Below, piece by piece: positions 9,126 through 17,795 of a stretch of DNA of 64,000 nt. Source of the DNA: Clostridia bacterium. Its GTDB lineage: Bacteria > Bacillota > Clostridia > Oscillospirales > Acutalibacteraceae. Every line of letters starts with the position of its first letter. The stretch's first letter is position 1. The position numbers and the translations under genes are program-made. The stretch spans positions 186,001 through 250,000 of the forward strand of contig JAGBSO010000030.1 in assembly GCA_017631795.1 (NCBI GenBank), written 5' to 3'. The notes below the pieces were generated by a model, which had not been told where the DNA came from, made no database searches, and worked only from the letters and a program-made list of their open reading frames with translations.

Positions 9126-9479
9126 ATGGAAGCTAATATGACGGTTGAAAAAATCGTAAAGGTGCTTGATAATAAAAAAGCAGAAGAAATCAAAGTACTT
9201 AAGATTTCGGAATTGACAGTTATGGCGGATTATTTTATAATAGCAAACGGTACGTCAAATACACATGTCAGAGCTCTTGCAGAAGAAGTTGAAGCAGAGC
9301 TTTCAGATGTCGGTGTCGAACCCAGAAGCATTGAAGGCAGAGCAACAGGCTGGATACTTCTTGACTACAGCGATGTTGTTGTGCATGTTTTTACAGCCCG
9401 TGACAGAGAATACTACAATCTCGAAAGACTCTGGCAGGACGGCGAAGAAATTGATGTTTCTTCATTAATAAGTGAATAA
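9126..9479 (+). CDS. rsfS: Ribosomal silencing factor RsfS
   Basis: Binds ribosomal protein uL14 and blocks subunit joining, silencing translation when nutrients are scarce. The 117-residue protein has the complete DUF143 fold: LKISELTVMADYFIIANGTSNTH at the start of the core (written here in parts: LKISELTVMADYF, then IIANGTSNTH), EVEAELSDVGVEP, GWILLDYSDVVVHVF and YNLERLW. A GGAG site lies about 8 bases upstream of ATG 9126; an internal ATG at residue 5 is also possible. It lies between yqeK and leuS in the housekeeping operon. Confidence 0.95.
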   Translation: MEANMTVEKIVKVLDNKKAEEIKVLKISELTVMADYFIIANGTSNTHVRALAEEVEAELSDVGVEPRSIEGRATGWILLDYSDVVVHVFTARDREYYNLERLWQDGEEIDVSSLISE

Positions 9480-9502
9480 TTTCTCAAAGGAGATTTTTTA
9501 TA

Positions 9503-11911
9503 ATGAATTATGATTTTAAATCTGCCGAAATCAAATGGCAGAAGAGATGGGAAGAATCAGGTGTATTCAACGCATCCGATGATTATTCCAAACCCAAATT
9601 CTACGCACTTGTAGAATTTCCTTATCCCAGCGGTGCAGGTATGCACGTTGGTCACATCAAGGCTTACAGCGGTCTTGAAGTTATTTCAAGAAAAAGAAGA
9701 CTTCAGGGGTATAATGTACTTTTCCCGATAGGCTTTGACGCATACGGTCTTCCCACAGAAAACTATGCTATCAAGACAGGTATCCATCCCCGTCAGGTAA
9801 CAGATACAAACATCGAAAGATTTACTTCTCAGCTCAAAAAAGTTGGTTTCTCTTTTGACTGGACAAAGGTTATCGACACAACTGAAGAAGGCTATTATAA
9901 GTGGACTCAGTGGATTTTCCTTAAAATGTTTGAAAAGGGCCTTGCATTCCGTGACAAGACTCTTGTAAACTACTGTCCCTCATGTAAGGTTGTTCTTTCA
10001 AATGAAGACTCTCAGGGCGGTAAGTGTGACATCTGTCACAGCGATGTTGTCCAGAAGTCAAAGGACGTTTGGTATCTTCGTATCACAGAATATGCAGACA
10101 AGCTTCTTGAAGGTCTTGAAGATGTTGATTATCTTCCCAATATCAAGCTTCAGCAGGTTAACTGGATCGGTAAATCAAGAGGTGCATTCGTTAATTTCAC
10201 AATCAAGGATATTGATGAACAGCTTAAGATTTACACAACTCGTCCCGATACACTCTTCGGTGTAACATTCATGGTTATTGCTCCCGAGCATCCCATAATC
10301 GACAAATATGCAGATAAAATCGGCAACATGGATGCAATCAAGGCATACCGTGAAGAATGCAGCAAAAAGACAGAGTTTGAAAGAACTCAGCTTGTCAAGG
10401 ATAAGACAGGCGTATGCATCGACGGTCTTACTGCAATCAACCCCGTAAACGGCAAAGAAATCCCTGTTTACATATCAGACTATGTAATGATGGGTTACGG
10501 TACAGGCGCTATCATGGCTGTTCCCGCACACGACAGCCGTGACTATGATTTTGCAAAGAAATTCGGTATTGATATTATTGAAGTCATCAAGGGCGGCGAC
10601 ATTTCAGTTGAAGCATATGCAGGCGACGGTGAAATGGTCAACTCTGAATTCCTTAACGGCTTCACAAACAAAGCAGATTCAATCGCAAAGATGATTGATG
10701 TTCTTCAGGAAAAAGGCATCGGTGAAGGCGGCGTTCAGTACAAGATGAAGGACTGGGCGTTTAACCGTCAGAGATACTGGGGCGAACCTATTCCCATCGT
10801 TCACTGTGATAAGTGCGGTATGGTTGCTGTGCCTTACGAAGAACTTCCTCTTCGTCTTCCCAATGTTGAGAACTTTGAACCCGGTTCAGACGGTGAAAGT
10901 CCTCTTGCAAAGATCGACAGTTATGTAAACTGCACATGTCCCAAGTGCGGTGGTGCAGCAAAGAGAGAAACTGATACAATGCCTCAGTGGGCAGGTTCAT
11001 CATGGTATTTCCTCAGATATATCGATCCCAAGAATGAAAACGTTTTCGCTGACAGCGATAAGCTTAAATACTGGATGCCTGTTGACTGGTACAACGGTGG
11101 TATGGAACATGTTACAAGACATCTTATCTATTCAAGATTCTGGTATAAATTCCTTTATGATCTCGGTGAAGTACCTTATGCAGAGCCTTATGCAAAGAGA
11201 ACAGCTCAGGGACTTATTCTCGGACCTGACGGCGTAAAGATGAGTAAGTCAAGAGGTAACGTTATCGATCCCAACGAAGTTGTTGATTCAATGGGTGCCG
11301 ATGTTCTCCGTACTTATGTACTCTTCATGGGTGACTATGAACAGGCAGCTCCCTGGAGCGAAGACAGTGTTAAGGGCTGTAAGAGATTCGTAGACAGAAT
11401 CTGGAATCTTCTTGACATCGTAAAAGACGGTGACGAGTATTCAGCAGAGCTTTCAAGCTCAATGCACAAGACAATCAAGAAAGTTTCAGAAGATATTGAA
11501 GCAATGAAGTTCAATACTGCAATTGCTGCTCTTATGACACTTCTCAATCAGATTTATGCAGTTGGTTCAATCAATAAGGCTGAACTCAAGTCACTTCTTC
11601 TCCTTGTTAATCCCTTTGCACCTCATGTTACAGAGGAAATGTGGGAACAGATGAGCTTCGGCGGTACTGTTACAGACCAGTCATGGCCTGAATTTGATGA
11701 AGCTAAGTGCGTTGATGCAACTGTTGAAATTGCTGTTCAGGTTAACGGCAAAATCAAGGCAAGAATCAATGTTGCTACTGATATTTCAAATGAAGATGCA
11801 ATCGCAGCTGCAAAAGATGTTGATGCAGTAAAAGAACTCATTGACGGTAAACAGATTGTCAAAGAACTTTATGTCAAGGGCAAACTTGTAAATATCGTAG
11901 TTAAAATGTAA
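9503..11911 (+). CDS. leuS: Leucyl-tRNA synthetase
   Basis: Charges tRNA-Leu with leucine. The 802-residue class I synthetase has the HIGH-type motif inside FPYPSGAGMHVGH near residue 50, the CP1 editing domain with TTRPDTLFGVTFMVIAPEHP, the LeuRS zinc-like insertions (CPSCKV and CPKCGG), and KMSKSRGNVIDP (KMSKS loop) followed by the anticodon-binding region. A strong AAAGGAGA site precedes ATG 9503. Many Firmicutes control leuS with a T-box leader; here only 23 bases separate it from rsfS, so no T-box can fit and the gene is presumably transcribed with the upstream operon. A hairpin follows the stop. Confidence 0.98.
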   Translation: MNYDFKSAEIKWQKRWEESGVFNASDDYSKPKFYALVEFPYPSGAGMHVGHIKAYSGLEVISRKRRLQGYNVLFPIGFDAYGLPTENYAIKTGIHPRQVTDTNIERFTSQLKKVGFSFDWTKVIDTTEEGYYKWTQWIFLKMFEKGLAFRDKTLVNYCPSCKVVLSNEDSQGGKCDICHSDVVQKSKDVWYLRITEYADKLLEGLEDVDYLPNIKLQQVNWIGKSRGAFVNFTIKDIDEQLKIYTTRPDTLFGVTFMVIAPEHPIIDKYADKIGNMDAIKAYREECSKKTEFERTQLVKDKTGVCIDGLTAINPVNGKEIPVYISDYVMMGYGTGAIMAVPAHDSRDYDFAKKFGIDIIEVIKGGDISVEAYAGDGEMVNSEFLNGFTNKADSIAKMIDVLQEKGIGEGGVQYKMKDWAFNRQRYWGEPIPIVHCDKCGMVAVPYEELPLRLPNVENFEPGSDGESPLAKIDSYVNCTCPKCGGAAKRETDTMPQWAGSSWYFLRYIDPKNENVFADSDKLKYWMPVDWYNGGMEHVTRHLIYSRFWYKFLYDLGEVPYAEPYAKRTAQGLILGPDGVKMSKSRGNVIDPNEVVDSMGADVLRTYVLFMGDYEQAAPWSEDSVKGCKRFVDRIWNLLDIVKDGDEYSAELSSSMHKTIKKVSEDIEAMKFNTAIAALMTLLNQIYAVGSINKAELKSLLLLVNPFAPHVTEEMWEQMSFGGTVTDQSWPEFDEAKCVDATVEIAVQVNGKIKARINVATDISNEDAIAAAKDVDAVKELIDGKQIVKELYVKGKLVNIVVKM

Positions 11912-11920
11912 TAAAATTTT

Positions 11921-11947
11921 CGGGTAGTCTGATGGCTACCCGAAATT
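11921..11947 (+). terminator. Hairpin after leuS
   Basis: CGGGTAG / CTACCCG stem with an 8-base loop, 10 bases after the leuS stop, flanked by AAAATTTT on the left. The T-run on the right is poor, so termination may be partial and asparaginase could receive read-through. Confidence 0.6.
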
Positions 11948-11962
11948 AATTATGGTGATTTT

Positions 11963-12937
11963 ATGAAAATTCTTGTAATTTTTACAGGCGGAACAATCGG
12001 CAGTGCAGTTTCTGACGGATGGATTTCTCCTGATGATAAAATGAAGTATCTTCTTCTTGAGAAATACCGTGAACTGACGGGCGATGACATGGAATTTGTA
12101 ACACTCAATCCTTATACAATTCTCAGTGAAAATCTCTCGGCAGAAAATATAAATTCTCTTGTAAATTGTATCGGAGAAAATATAAATAATTTTGACGGAA
12201 TTATTGTCACACACGGTACAGATACGTTGCAATATGCTGCATCTGCATTGGCTTATTCTTTTGGCTTTAATTGTATTCCGGTTGTTCTTGTTTCAAGCAA
12301 TTTTCCCATAAATGACGACAGGGCAAACGGTATTGATAATTTTATCGGTGCAGTTGAATTTATAAAATCACAATCCGGCAGGGGAGTTTTTGTCAGCTAC
12401 AAAAACAAAAACGAAAACACAAAAATACATCTTGCATCAAGAATCGTAAGCCATGCTGAAGCATTTGATGAAATTTACAGCATTGATAATCAACCCTTTG
12501 CGGTTTATGATGAAAATATAATTCTCAATACTGATTGCAAATGTCAGGAGAGTGCTGTTGTTTCAGCTTCTCATTTTTGCGAATATCCGCAGATACTTTC
12601 AGTTGTTGCAATGCCGGGTGACAGTTTTGATTATGATTTATCAAAATATAAAGCTGTTATACTTCGTCCTTATCATTCGGGTACACTCAACACTGAAAGT
12701 AAAGCATTTTCTGATTTCTGCAAACAGGCGAAAGACAGAGATATCCCTGTTTTGGTTGTTAATGTACACGGCGGTACAACATATGAATCGTCGAAATTAT
12801 ATAATGAGCTGGGAATTACCGTTTTACCGATGTGCAGTTTCATTTCTGTTTATATGAAAACCTGGCTTGCAATAAGCCTTAAAAAAGATATTAAAGAATT
12901 TGTCAGAACTCCTGTTGCTAATGAATTTCTGAATTAA
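11963..12937 (+). CDS. L-asparaginase (type I-like, cytoplasmic)
   Basis: Hydrolyses asparagine to aspartate and ammonia. The 324-residue protein has the two threonine motifs of the family: TGGTIGS near residue 8 and VTHGTDTLQYAASAL near residue 84, plus the conserved block RPYHSGT and VVNVHGGTTYESS. There is no signal peptide, so it is predicted to be cytoplasmic. It has its own GGTGATTTT-ATG start, a spacing style used repeatedly in this window, and sits between the leuS hairpin and a bidirectional terminator. Glutaminase side activity cannot be judged from the sequence. Confidence 0.9.
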   Translation: MKILVIFTGGTIGSAVSDGWISPDDKMKYLLLEKYRELTGDDMEFVTLNPYTILSENLSAENINSLVNCIGENINNFDGIIVTHGTDTLQYAASALAYSFGFNCIPVVLVSSNFPINDDRANGIDNFIGAVEFIKSQSGRGVFVSYKNKNENTKIHLASRIVSHAEAFDEIYSIDNQPFAVYDENIILNTDCKCQESAVVSASHFCEYPQILSVVAMPGDSFDYDLSKYKAVILRPYHSGTLNTESKAFSDFCKQAKDRDIPVLVVNVHGGTTYESSKLYNELGITVLPMCSFISVYMKTWLAISLKKDIKEFVRTPVANEFLN

Positions 12938-12940
12938 AAA

Positions 12941-12963
12941 AACTCCCGCAAGGGAGTTTTTTT
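12941..12963. terminator. Bidirectional terminator between asparaginase and the polymer cluster
   Basis: AACTCCC-GCAA-GGGAGTT stem-loop with six A on the left and seven T on the right, between two convergent genes; it overlaps the stop region of the reverse-strand gene by two bases. Confidence 0.85.
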
Positions 12964-14107
12964 ATAAGCCGTATTCATTTACCATGAAGTTATAAATTCT
13001 TTCGCAGGTTTTTGAGTCTGTGTAGTCATAAAAACGGTTAAGGGCTTTTGTTCGTTCTTCTTTGTATATGTCATTATCATTTGCTACATCTTTTATAAAC
13101 TGTTTAAGATCATCAAGTGTGTAGATGTAAGGACATTTGTAGTTAGCCTTAAAATCATCATAGAACATAGGCCATTTGGCACTGAAATCATCAAGATCTT
13201 CAATTGCCATTGCGATAGGTCTGTCAATCATCAGATAATCATAATACACGGAAGAGTAGTCTGTGATGAGAGCATCTGTTTCTGTGAGGAAATCATATAT
13301 CTGTCTGCCGTCAAGATATTTATTGTCAGCAATGGTAATGTTGCTCATTTCGTCAAGCTTCATAACGCTTATATCCTGAGCAGGATGAGGTCTTAAATAA
13401 AGAATTGTATTGTTTTCTTTCAGGAACTCATTGATTTCAGCCATTTGTTCATGGGATTTGATAACAGGAAGTCCGAGAGGGAAGTTGTTTTCAATTCTGA
13501 AAGATTCAGACCTTGTATGCTGACGATATGTCGGCATCCAAATGATATATGTCTTATCTCTGTTTTTGCGTATACCTGCATTTTCAGCCATAACATCTGT
13601 ACGGCAGTATCCGAAATTCCTCATGTTTTCATCTTTGTCACCAATATCATAAAAGTGGCGGTTGAAATTGTATGAGGTTATCATATTCATGTCAACTTCA
13701 CCTTTGATAAGATCATAATCCTTTACGATTTTAAGAGGCATGCCATGACCGAGGAAAATTCTTTTCTGTTTATGATTTCTTTTGTATACATAAGCATTGC
13801 AGTCAATTATAAATTTTGCAAAATTATAATAGTATAAATATTTTAATTTCTCAACAAAGCTTTTCTGATTTCTTGCAATACAATCAATTTTAACGCCGCA
13901 AAGTGATGATCTGAATTCTGAGTTGTCTTTTACAAACCATATCAACTTATATTTTTTCGGTATGTCAGTATTTTCTGAAAGATATTTGAAAAACCAATAT
14001 GTGTTATCTGAAAAATTAGGCTGAGATTCAAATATTATAATATTTCTTCTTGGTAAATTTTTTGTTATATTGAGAAATAAATCAATAAGCTTATCTGTAA
14101 TTTTCAT
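12962..14107 (-). CDS. CDP-glycerol glycerophosphotransferase family protein (TagB/TagF-like)
   Basis: A 381-residue cytoplasmic/peripheral transferase of the family that adds polyol-phosphate units from CDP-activated donors to wall polymers. Diagnostic blocks are FLGHGMPLKIV (the catalytic His of the HG motif), FGYCRTD, MPTYRQHT, LYLRPHPAQ and TDYSSVYYDYLMIDRPIA. It is the last gene of a reverse-strand run (flippase, two glycosyltransferases, this gene) separated by 9-20 bases, so it is very likely one operon making a phosphate-containing surface glycan or teichoic-like polymer. The exact polyol cannot be told. A strong terminator lies directly after its stop. Confidence 0.87.
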   Translation of the reverse strand: MKITDKLIDLFLNITKNLPRRNIIIFESQPNFSDNTYWFFKYLSENTDIPKKYKLIWFVKDNSEFRSSLCGVKIDCIARNQKSFVEKLKYLYYYNFAKFIIDCNAYVYKRNHKQKRIFLGHGMPLKIVKDYDLIKGEVDMNMITSYNFNRHFYDIGDKDENMRNFGYCRTDVMAENAGIRKNRDKTYIIWMPTYRQHTRSESFRIENNFPLGLPVIKSHEQMAEINEFLKENNTILYLRPHPAQDISVMKLDEMSNITIADNKYLDGRQIYDFLTETDALITDYSSVYYDYLMIDRPIAMAIEDLDDFSAKWPMFYDDFKANYKCPYIYTLDDLKQFIKDVANDNDIYKEERTKALNRFYDYTDSKTCERIYNFMVNEYGL

Positions 14108-14116
14108 GGATACTCC

Positions 14117-15088
14117 TTACTTTGTTATCATGTTTCTGATTTTACATAAGAGTTTGATGCCAAATAAAGATAAAAATGCAGAAATCCTGATTCTGTTGCG
14201 TGCTTTTGAATCTGTAACAACGGTCATTCTGTGCGTTTTGATATTTTCAGTTATATGTGCCAATTTTTCTTTATGGTCACTGTCCTGCAACATCATTAAC
14301 ACAATCATATTCATTTCCATCAGGTAATGTGAAGCAGCTTTTTTCAGCAAAGGATTTATGTCAACTGCTTTATTATAGATTATGTCAGCTGAAAGCACTC
14401 TGTCATAGAGTTTTTCAGGATTATTGGAATGCATAACACTTTCATTGTTCTGGAAATAGTAATAAAGCGGTTTGTTGGTATAGACTACTTTTTCTGCATT
14501 GTTGAAATAATCAAGAGCTGCAAGAAAATCTTCACCTATTTTATAGGGAGGGAAGCTGATATTTCCTGTTTTTTTTCTGTTGAAAAGTTTACAGAAACAT
14601 GCAGGCATGTAATTGCTTTTTCCGTAAAGCATGTTTTTAAGTACATCTGCACCTTTTTCTGTGCAAACGAAATTCTCATCCTTGTCTTTTCCGAGAGGAC
14701 AATAAGTTGTATTGTCAGGATACAGGTATGTGAATGAACAACAGGATATGTCTGCATCATGTTCTGCAATAGCGTTGTACAGCACTTCAATATAATTTTC
14801 AGCAATATTGTCATCGCTGTCAATGAAACAGTAATATTCACCTGTTGATTGCTCAAGTCCTGTATTTCTTGCGGCAGAAACACCTGCATTTTTCTTGTGA
14901 ATAACTTTTATTCTGTTGTCATTTGCTTGGTATTCATCGCAGATTTTTCCGCTGTTATCTGTTGAGCCGTCATCTACAAGAATTATTTCAAGATTTTTAT
15001 AGCTCTGATTTGCAACGGAATCAAGACATCTTTGTATACATTTTTCAACGTTATATACAGGCAGTATAACCGAAATTAACGGATTCAT
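14117..15088 (-). CDS. Family 2 glycosyltransferase
   Basis: A 323-residue GT-A enzyme that transfers a sugar from a nucleotide donor to a growing surface glycan. N-terminal donor-binding motifs are PLISVILPVYNVEKC, ILVDDGSTDNS and GVSAARNTG, and the metal-binding CFIDSDD gives the DxD-type site. The remainder is a mixed helical acceptor region. It is clearly paralogous to the next upstream gene: both end in LCKIRNMITK. Good GGAG site before the start. The sugar specificity is unknown. Confidence 0.92.
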   Translation of the reverse strand: MNPLISVILPVYNVEKCIQRCLDSVANQSYKNLEIILVDDGSTDNSGKICDEYQANDNRIKVIHKKNAGVSAARNTGLEQSTGEYYCFIDSDDNIAENYIEVLYNAIAEHDADISCCSFTYLYPDNTTYCPLGKDKDENFVCTEKGADVLKNMLYGKSNYMPACFCKLFNRKKTGNISFPPYKIGEDFLAALDYFNNAEKVVYTNKPLYYYFQNNESVMHSNNPEKLYDRVLSADIIYNKAVDINPLLKKAASHYLMEMNMIVLMMLQDSDHKEKLAHITENIKTHRMTVVTDSKARNRIRISAFLSLFGIKLLCKIRNMITK

Positions 15089-15101
15089 TTTTGCAGCTCC
15101 T

Positions 15102-16070
15102 TTATTTTGTTATCATATTTCTTATTTTACAAAGTGTACCGATGCCGAAATATGATATCAGACATGCGATTCTTGTGCGTAATTCAGCTTCGGAATCCAT
15201 GATGACTGTTTTTCTGTATTTTTTAATGTTCTCTTTTATGTGTTTGATTTTATCTTCCTGACCTTCATGACCGTATAGCTTCATTAAAACAGTCAGGTTC
15301 TTTTCAATAAGATAATATGTTGCCGCTTTTTCCAATGTATATGATGTACTTACGCTCTGTTTATATATTTCAGTTGCAGTAAGAACTGTGTCATAGATGT
15401 TTTCAGGTTTGAAAACTTTTGTAAGGCTTGCATCGTTTTGTAAATAGTAATACAAAGGTTTATTTAACATTGCTACTTTATTCAGAGTGGGGAAATAACT
15501 TACAGAAGCTAAAACATCTTCACCTGTAAGATATGTCTGACAATACAGATTTGTTTTTGATTTGTCAAATAATTTACAACAGCATGAAGGTGCATATATT
15601 TTTCCGTAAAGAATTTTTCTGAGCGCATCAAGTCCTGTGTCGGTAAATAATGTGTCTTCTGAATAATTGATATTTCTTGTCAGCTTTTTTCTTCCGTCAT
15701 TCCATACATAATAGTATAAACACATTGACAGATCTGCCTGATTTTCCACCATTGTGTTGTACATAGTCATTATGTAGTCACAATGCACAGAGTCATCACC
15801 GTCAACAAAACAGTAATAATCACCTGTCATAACAGAAATTGCAAAGTTTCTTGTTTTAGATAAGCCTTCATTCTGCTTGTGATATGGTTTTACTCTAGAG
15901 TCTTTTTTTGCATAATTCTCGCATATTTCAGCACTGCTGTCTGTTGAACCGTCATCAATAAGCAGAATTTCAAGATTTTCATATGTCTGATTAAGGATTG
16001 AGTCTATACATTTGTTTAAATATTTTTCAACATTATAAATAGGGACAATAACAGAAATTAACGGTTTCAT
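15102..16070 (-). CDS. Family 2 glycosyltransferase, paralogue of its neighbour
   Basis: A 322-residue GT-A glycosyltransferase with PLISVIVPIYNVEKYL, LLIDDGSTDSS, GLSKTRNFA and CFVDGDDS as the DxD-type block. Its layout is colinear with the following gene along the whole length (shared CCKLF, KPLYYYLQN, MKLYGHEGQ/MMLQDSDH-type regions and identical LCKIRNMITK end), so the two came from a tandem duplication. It is the second gene of the polymer operon, 19 bases after the flippase. Acceptor and donor are unknown. Confidence 0.92.
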   Translation of the reverse strand: MKPLISVIVPIYNVEKYLNKCIDSILNQTYENLEILLIDDGSTDSSAEICENYAKKDSRVKPYHKQNEGLSKTRNFAISVMTGDYYCFVDGDDSVHCDYIMTMYNTMVENQADLSMCLYYYVWNDGRKKLTRNINYSEDTLFTDTGLDALRKILYGKIYAPSCCCKLFDKSKTNLYCQTYLTGEDVLASVSYFPTLNKVAMLNKPLYYYLQNDASLTKVFKPENIYDTVLTATEIYKQSVSTSYTLEKAATYYLIEKNLTVLMKLYGHEGQEDKIKHIKENIKKYRKTVIMDSEAELRTRIACLISYFGIGTLCKIRNMITK

Positions 16071-16089
16071 AAAAATTCTCCTGAACTGA

Positions 16090-17550
16090 TTATTTTTTTA
16101 TAAATTTTTTTAAAAGTTCCATTGTTGTTTTTATAAGATAAGTAAATGTTTCAACTTTGAATATTGCGGAAATCAGCAGATAAACAACACCGCCGGTAGT
16201 GACCTGAATTATAAGCAACGGAAGCGCTGAAAGATTAATGAATACTCCTTCGATGTATACAATTACAGCCATTATTGATGAAATCAGTAATCCTGGAGCC
16301 ATATCGCTGATAAGTTCTTTGAAACTATATGATATAAGTTTGTTATTCGGAGCTGTATTGGCAATTGAAGCAATCAATGTTGTAAGAAGAAGACTGTAAG
16401 CTATTGCATCAACACTGTGCCACATTACGGCAAACAGAATAAGAATACTTGAACCTTTTTTTATTATTTCCAGTTTTAAAAATATATCACTTCGGCCTAC
16501 GGCTTTGATTGCTTGGAGATTTGCTGTCTGTATCGGTTCAAAACAGAAAGCAATGCAGTATATCTGCAGATACGGCACACAGGGAAGCCATTTCTCTGTG
16601 AGAAGCAGAGTTATAAGTGGCTCTGCCACAACTGCAAGTCCGAACATCATCGGGCACATGATATATGCACTTGTTTTTATAGCACGTCTTGTTATGTTTT
16701 TTACATCAATCGGATTGTTCTGTGCGTTTGAAATCGCAGGGAACAGAACATTTGAAATTGAGGTATTTATGTTTGTAACAATAAGATTCGGTATCTGTTT
16801 ACCTTTATCAAAAAATGCAAGATCGTTGCTTGTGTAAAGTTTGCCGATTATAATTGAGCGAAGTTCGTTATAAGTTTCTCCTATAAGACCTGCAACAAGG
16901 ATTTTCCAACCGTAACTGAACAATTCTTTAAGTCTTTTCCATGAAAATTTAAGTTCAGGTTTCCAGTGTATCGTAAGACCGAGAATTACAGTGTCCATAA
17001 CAGTGTTTGTAAGATACTGTCCTACCAGAGCCCATACGCCAAATCCTTTATATGCCATGTAAATTCCCACAACTGCAGAACATGCGGTTCCGATTATTGT
17101 TGAAAAGAAGAATTTTTTGAAAATCATCTTTTTGGAAACAAAAGCCTGCTGCACATTGTTTATTGCAGTCAACGGGATTCTGAGTCCAAGCACACGCAGT
17201 ACGGGAGAAAGCAATTCATATCCGTCACCAAAGAAAGATGCAATCAGCGGTGATGAGACAAAAAGAATAAGATACAGTATTAATGATGCGCCCAACTGGA
17301 AATATAAAACAGAAGAAAAATCAAGATTATCCGAATCTTTTTTCTGAATCAGGGAGCTGCCGAAACCGTTTGTCACTATACAATTTGCAAAAGTAATAAA
17401 AATTGTAACCAGTGTTATCAGACCGTATGCTTCGGTCGGTAAGAGTCTGGCAAGAACAACTGAAACTGCAAATGTAACAACTTGTGCAGTTATTCGTTCG
17501 CCGAATTTCCATATAAGCCCTGAAAGGACTTTTCCTTTTGTATTATCCAT
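16090..17550 (-). CDS. Polysaccharide flippase (MOP superfamily, Wzx/MVF-like)
   Basis: Membrane protein of 486 residues with about 12-14 hydrophobic helices, recognised by the family opening LSGLIWKFGERITAQVVTF and VVLARLLPTEAYGL, and by SNVLFPAISNAQN and PLITLLLTEKWLPC later. These proteins flip lipid-linked glycan units across the cytoplasmic membrane. As first gene of the reverse-strand cluster it would export the glycan made by the downstream transferases. A perfect-spacing promoter lies about 45 bases upstream of the start and GGAGC precedes ATG. No Wzy polymerase or priming sugar-phosphate transferase is visible next to it. Confidence 0.9.
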   Translation of the reverse strand: MDNTKGKVLSGLIWKFGERITAQVVTFAVSVVLARLLPTEAYGLITLVTIFITFANCIVTNGFGSSLIQKKDSDNLDFSSVLYFQLGASLILYLILFVSSPLIASFFGDGYELLSPVLRVLGLRIPLTAINNVQQAFVSKKMIFKKFFFSTIIGTACSAVVGIYMAYKGFGVWALVGQYLTNTVMDTVILGLTIHWKPELKFSWKRLKELFSYGWKILVAGLIGETYNELRSIIIGKLYTSNDLAFFDKGKQIPNLIVTNINTSISNVLFPAISNAQNNPIDVKNITRRAIKTSAYIMCPMMFGLAVVAEPLITLLLTEKWLPCVPYLQIYCIAFCFEPIQTANLQAIKAVGRSDIFLKLEIIKKGSSILILFAVMWHSVDAIAYSLLLTTLIASIANTAPNNKLISYSFKELISDMAPGLLISSIMAVIVYIEGVFINLSALPLLIIQVTTGGVVYLLISAIFKVETFTYLIKTTMELLKKFIKK

Positions 17551-17592
17551 GAAAAAAGCTCCGTTTATATTTTTATATTATTATACCAATTA

Positions 17593-17621
17593 ATTATATA
17601 ATATAAAATATGCAAAGTCAA
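17593..17621 (-). promoter_or_regulatory. Sigma-A promoter of the polymer cluster
   Basis: Read on the reverse strand: TTGACT (17621-17616), 17-base spacer, TATAAT (17598-17593), about 45 bases before the flippase start. Confidence 0.8.
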
Positions 17622-17735
17622 TATTTGTAATAAAACGCAGCTCCGCTCAAAAAGAATAAAAGCAACTTTCTGCTGTGAGTACAATTGTATTTTTTCAGAT
17701 AATGAAGAAATATCAGAAAAAAATAAAAAAAACAA

Positions 17736-17764
17736 TTTACAAAATACAAAATATGTGATATGAT
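17736..17764 (+). promoter_or_regulatory. Sigma-A promoter of the anchored unknown protein
   Basis: TTTACA (17736-17741), 17-base spacer, TATGAT (17759-17764), about 31 bases before ATG 17796. Confidence 0.75.
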
Positions 17765-17795
17765 ATATTAAAAATTTATTTAATGAGGTAAAACT

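Noticed and set aside
9480..9502. T-box leader for leuS
   Set aside because: Only 23 bases separate rsfS and leuS; no room for a T-box and no specifier or antiterminator pattern.
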